Source: Engelhardtia mirabilis
GTDB lineage: Bacteria; Planctomycetota; UBA1135; GCA-002686595
Direction of reading: 5' to 3'
Assembly (NCBI GenBank): GCA_007751255.1
Contig: CP036296.1
Span: forward strand, 744,001 to 808,000
DNA length: 64,000 nucleotides
Positions 62,781 through 64,000 of the stretch are shown in pieces. The notes beneath the pieces are model-generated. The model saw only the letters and a program-made list of their open reading frames with translations. It ran no database searches and had not been told where the DNA came from. Each line of letters opens with the position of its first letter. Position 1 is the first letter of the stretch. A program made the position numbers and the translations under genes.

Positions 62781-62786
62781 AGGATA
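62781..62786 (-). promoter_or_regulatory. Candidate -10 hexamer TATCCT of maf
   Basis: TATCCT ends 8 nt before GTG 62772; leaderless start likely. Confidence 0.45.
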
Positions 62787-62840
62787 GCGGTGCGCAAGGG
62801 GTGGCGTGGCGCGGCGGCTCTGGCGAACATCGCCCGCGCC

Positions 62841-64000
62841 ATGAACCCCGCGCCCCGTCGTCTGACCGTCGCCCTGACCCTCGCCTGCTCCTTACTGAAC
62901 GCGGGGTCGTCCAACGCCCAATCGGAGCCCCCGTCGCAGGGCCTCGCCGAGCTCTATCCCAGCGATCTGGAGCCGACCCAGCCGCCTGTTCCGATGGGCT
63001 GGAGCACCGGTCCGCAGCACGTCCACCGTGTTGCCGGCTTCCGCTTCGAGCGCGGCGAGCGCCTGGTGGTCGAGACCGGCCCGGGCCTGGTCACCGTCGG
63101 CGTCCACCCGGACGGTCCCCTGTGGGCGGTGCTCGAGCCGGACGAGCCCGGCGCGATCGCGGGCGAGCTGCCCGGCGCCGGAGAGCACGTGCGCTCGATC
63201 TTCATGCGCTTCCACCCGGCGGAGCTGGGCGCACTGGTCGCGGGCGAGGCACTCCCCGCCGGCGACGACGACTGGCGCTTTCGCTCCGCCGTACGCCTGG
63301 CGATGGCCAAGCAGGCCAACTCTTGGGCGATGCAGGGCATGCCCGTGGTTCCGGCGCGGGGAACCGTGGTCCTCGACTGCGAGACCCTGGAGGGGCCGCG
63401 ACGCTTCTACATGGTCCAGGGCGGCGGCGACGTCGAGTACCTGCCCGCCTTCGACACCATGGCCCTGCCGGTCGCCGCGCCGGTCGATCCCGCCGATGCG
63501 GCGGCGGCGTTCGACGAGCTGTGGGTGGCCTTCGACCGCGAGTACGCGATGTTCGGGCTGCGCGACGTGGACTGGAGCGCCCAGCGCGAGCGCTTTCGAC
63601 CGATCGCAGCGCAGTGCGAGACCGTCTGGGAGCTGGGCTGTGTGCTGAGCGCCCTCGTCGCGCCCCTCGAGGATCGCCACGCTTGGGTCAAGGTCGGCGG
63701 CGAGCTGGTGCCGCACGAGCTGCCGGCCCTGCGCTACAACGCGAACTTCAAGGCGGTCATGGCGGCGCTCGAGCCGATGACCCAGCCGCGGCGCGGGATC
63801 AACTGGAGCCGGACCGCGGACGACTTCGGCTATGTGAGTGTCTCGGCCCTGGACACGGCCGACCTGGTCGAGCACTTCGACCGCGCACTCGAGGAGTTGG
63901 GCGACACCCACGGCTTGGTACTCGACCTGCGCTTCAACAGCGGCGGCGACGAGACCCTGGCCCAGGCCATGGCCGGCCGCTTCGTCACCGAGCCGACGAC
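62841..64000 (+). CDS. Secreted S41-family peptidase, C-terminus beyond window
   Basis: 386 codons from ATG 62841 with no stop before the window end. Residues 1-27 are a Sec signal peptide (RRLTVALTLACSLLNAGSSN then AQ). The middle is an unassigned beta-rich domain (to about 220). DELWVAFDREYAMFGLRDVD begins the tricorn/S41 core-like helical part, and LVLDLRFNSGGDETLAQAMA (about residues 358-377) holds the S41 serine in the N-S-G-G loop. It is likely a periplasmic or secreted carboxyl-terminal-type protease. Divergent from maf. Confidence 0.85.
   Translation, partial: MNPAPRRLTVALTLACSLLNAGSSNAQSEPPSQGLAELYPSDLEPTQPPVPMGWSTGPQHVHRVAGFRFERGERLVVETGPGLVTVGVHPDGPLWAVLEPDEPGAIAGELPGAGEHVRSIFMRFHPAELGALVAGEALPAGDDDWRFRSAVRLAMAKQANSWAMQGMPVVPARGTVVLDCETLEGPRRFYMVQGGGDVEYLPAFDTMALPVAAPVDPADAAAAFDELWVAFDREYAMFGLRDVDWSAQRERFRPIAAQCETVWELGCVLSALVAPLEDRHAWVKVGGELVPHELPALRYNANFKAVMAALEPMTQPRRGINWSRTADDFGYVSVSALDTADLVEHFDRALEELGDTHGLVLDLRFNSGGDETLAQAMAGRFVTEPT

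Overview
The window is a very GC-rich bacterial chromosome segment, dense with genes on both strands and with several pairs of genes that share ATGA/GTGA-type overlaps. The gene content points to a planctomycete, probably one of the Pla163/Poly30-like marine lineages. The signs are Tat-exported Gfo/Idh/MocA and xylose-isomerase-like proteins, lamin-tail (LTD) secreted proteins, sulfotransferase/glycosyltransferase fusions, an ECF-type sigma factor fused to carboxypeptidase-regulatory-like domains, FGE/SUMF1 proteins and a redoxin of planctomycete type. The taxonomic guess is inference from gene families, not from a marker gene. No rRNA or tRNA gene and no CRISPR array was seen.

Layout. 1-5.5 kb: two overlapping minus-strand genes for large sulfotransferase-like/GT2 proteins, the first cut by the window edge. 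6.1-13.3 kb: a 1929-aa AsmA/DUF748-like protein translationally coupled to a lipoprotein. 13.5-19 kb: acetyl-CoA synthetase, a PlsC-type acyltransferase and a divergent EAL phosphodiesterase with a dead GGDEF domain. 19.6-25.4 kb: a small sigma factor, a 1.2-kb insertion-sequence-like element, and a signalling cluster (response regulator-ATPase, CHASE4 histidine kinase, HAMP membrane protein). 25.4-29.7 kb: a HEAT-repeat protein and three pseudopilin/PilX-type genes. 29.9-35.9 kb: a TRAP transporter whose binding protein (plus strand) is separated from its permease genes (minus strand) by a threonine-synthase-like gene, a secreted unknown and a MOSC protein.

36-37.2 kb holds the most striking gene: a TlpA/ResA-like thioredoxin whose active site is encoded Trp-UGA-Gly-Pro-Cys, with a strong hairpin just after the UGA and a full conserved thioredoxin C-terminal half in frame. 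It is best read as a selenoprotein (370 aa). It is followed by arsC, two tandem 514-aa LTD paralogues, a MarR regulator, an alpha/beta hydrolase coupled to a cupin, and a pirin gene bracketed by two 161-bp MITEs in opposite orientation. 44.9-49.3 kb is a classic MoxR-DUF58-transglutaminase operon. 49.4-56 kb holds a GT41 (OGT/HMW1C-like) glycosyltransferase, an oxidoreductase, an FGE-domain lipoprotein, L-asparaginase and a TIM-barrel isomerase-like protein. 56-64 kb holds an MFS transporter, a membrane-tethered sigma factor fusion, polyphosphate:AMP phosphotransferase, Maf, and a truncated S41 peptidase.

Four separate families of short intergenic repeats occur: 21-bp TGACCCC-type terminal repeats (three copies), 161-bp MITEs (two), GGGTAG palindromes (two) and a 42-bp GC-rich repeat (two). 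Several genes have a TANNNT hexamer only 6-10 nt before the start codon and no Shine-Dalgarno sequence, which suggests leaderless mRNAs. Others (at 5503, 17067 and 53788) have clear ribosome binding sites. All calls come from reading the sequence; no database search was possible.
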